Source: Streptomyces phaeofaciens
GTDB taxonomy: Bacteria > Actinomycetota > Actinomycetes > Streptomycetales > Streptomycetaceae
Direction: 5' to 3'
Assembly: GCF_014648915.1 (NCBI RefSeq)
Contig: NZ_BMSA01000022.1
Coordinates: forward strand, 62,001 to 126,000
DNA length: 64,000 bases
The first letter of the stretch is position 1; every line of letters starts with the position of its first letter. A program made the translations under genes and the position numbers. Below the pieces are notes generated by a model that was not told the origin of the DNA, did not search any database, and saw nothing but the letters and a program-made list of their open reading frames with translations. This document shows positions 63,466-64,000 of the stretch, one piece after another.

Positions 63466-63501
63466 AGCCCCGGTCCGGGACCTGACCCCTGGACCGGGGC
63501 T
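63466..63501. terminator. Hairpin terminator after the GH3 gene
   Basis: AGCCCCGGTCC (63466-63476) pairs perfectly with GGACCGGGGCT (63491-63501), with a 14-nt loop. It lies between the convergent GH3 gene and the mutarotase gene and likely ends both transcripts. Confidence 0.8.
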
Positions 63502-63533
63502 TACCCCTGCCCGCCGCCCCGGAGCCGGCCGGC

Positions 63534-64000
63534 CTACCGGACGGAGAAGCCGTACACCGTCTCCGACCGGTACACCGCGCCCGGCCGCAGCTCGGTGCTC
63601 GGGAACTCCGGGCGGTTCGGGGAGTCGGGGAAGTGCTGGGTCTCCAGCGCGACCCCCTCGCCGGGGACGAACGGCTCGCCCAGATGGTCCGCCGAGTACA
63701 CCTGGATGCCCGGCTCGGTCGTCGCCACCGTCAGCACCCGCCCGGACGCCGGGTCGTACAGCTCGGCCACCTCCTGCGGTGCCGCCGTCACCCCCTTGTC
63801 GAGCACGAAGTTGTGGTCGTACCCGGAGCCGAGCTTGCGCCGCGCCCGGAAGTCGAAGCGGGTGTCCACGACCTCGGCGAGCTCCCCGGTCGGGATCAGG
63901 TCCGCGTCGACCGGCGTGTACCGGGAGGCGGCCAGCCGCAGTTCATGGCTCCAGGCGTTCCCGGAGCCGGCCAGGTTGAAGTAGCTGTGGTTCGTCAGGT
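63534..64000 (-). CDS. galM: Aldose 1-epimerase (partial, N-terminus off window)
   Basis: The C-terminal 155 residues are present; the frame is open to the right edge. The catalytic His region is NHSYFNLAG and the catalytic Glu is in LETQHFPDSPNRP. It is similar to the complete galM at 37986-39140 (shared RYTPVDxxLIPTGEL, DHNxVLDKGVTA and QHFPDSPN). The start and any leader cannot be seen. It ends 92 bp from the GH3 stop on the opposite strand. Confidence 0.9.
   Translation of the reverse strand, partial: LTNHSYFNLAGSGNAWSHELRLAASRYTPVDADLIPTGELAEVVDTRFDFRARRKLGSGYDHNFVLDKGVTAAPQEVAELYDPASGRVLTVATTEPGIQVYSADHLGEPFVPGEGVALETQHFPDSPNRPEFPSTELRPGAVYRSETVYGFSVR

Overview
The window comes from a high-GC actinomycete, almost certainly a Streptomyces. 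The coding style fits: very GC-rich third positions, many GTG (and one TTG) starts, and dense ATGA/GTGA start-stop overlaps. So do the families present: SAV_2336, MAB_1171c, DUF397 with XRE/DUF5753, an SCO2400-type protein, MatB with a fused carboxyltransferase, and two Tat-exported intradiol dioxygenases. All assignments were made by reading the sequence. No database search was run.

Layout. 1-6.8 kb: a minus-strand operon of a predicted NTP-dependent conflict/signalling system (Trypco1 protein, trypsin-VMAP-C protein, MoxR ATPase, and a giant SAV_2336 protein that runs off the left edge). 6.9-9.6 kb: carboxyltransferase plus malonyl-CoA synthetase. 9.8-11.3 kb: an ATP-grasp enzyme and a conserved hypothetical. 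11.4-13.1 kb: an IclR regulator and a sugar lactonase. 13.2-20.6 kb: a minus-strand block of an FAD oxidoreductase, three paralogous seven-TM proteins, two HExxH metalloproteases and one HTH protein. This block looks like a little-described membrane sensor/protease/regulator system. 20.7-26.5 kb: an arabinan operon (binding protein, two permeases, secreted GH43, cytosolic GH51). 26.5-34.7 kb: Rrf2/TauE, small secreted proteins, two exported dioxygenases, the XRE-DUF397-ATPase trio and a flavin monooxygenase. 35.0-36.0 kb: a second secreted GH43. 36.1-37.8 kb: an aminotransferase with a long Ala/Met/Pro tail. 38.0-46.6 kb: a monosaccharide ABC importer with an exported mutarotase, a U32-like protein, a Zn-dehydrogenase and an enolase-superfamily dehydratase. 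46.8-51.7 kb: membrane and hypothetical proteins. 51.7-60.9 kb: MarR/oxidoreductase, Ohr, beta-lactamase-fold hydrolase, EI24, LysE, an AlkZ-like glycosylase, a Cys-less pyroglutamyl-peptidase homologue and TetR. 61.0-64.0 kb: a GH3 beta-glycosidase and the C-terminal part of another mutarotase.

How the genes work together. Two cis-element families tie distant loci together. A 14-bp element (GTGTTCGATATTTC) occurs exactly at the IclR-lactonase promoter (11.4 kb) and before the U32-like gene (44.26 kb). A 12/13 match precedes the dehydratase (46.6 kb). This suggests one IclR regulon for an oxidative sugar route: dehydrogenase, lactonase, dehydratase. Separately, the arabinan transport operon (20.7 kb) and the lone GH43 gene (34.9 kb) share the same promoter hexamers at the same 17-bp spacing, followed by a GTTCG-N6-CGAAC-like operator. 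This indicates co-regulated arabinan use: extracellular GH43 cleavage, import of oligosaccharides, then GH51 trimming in the cytosol.
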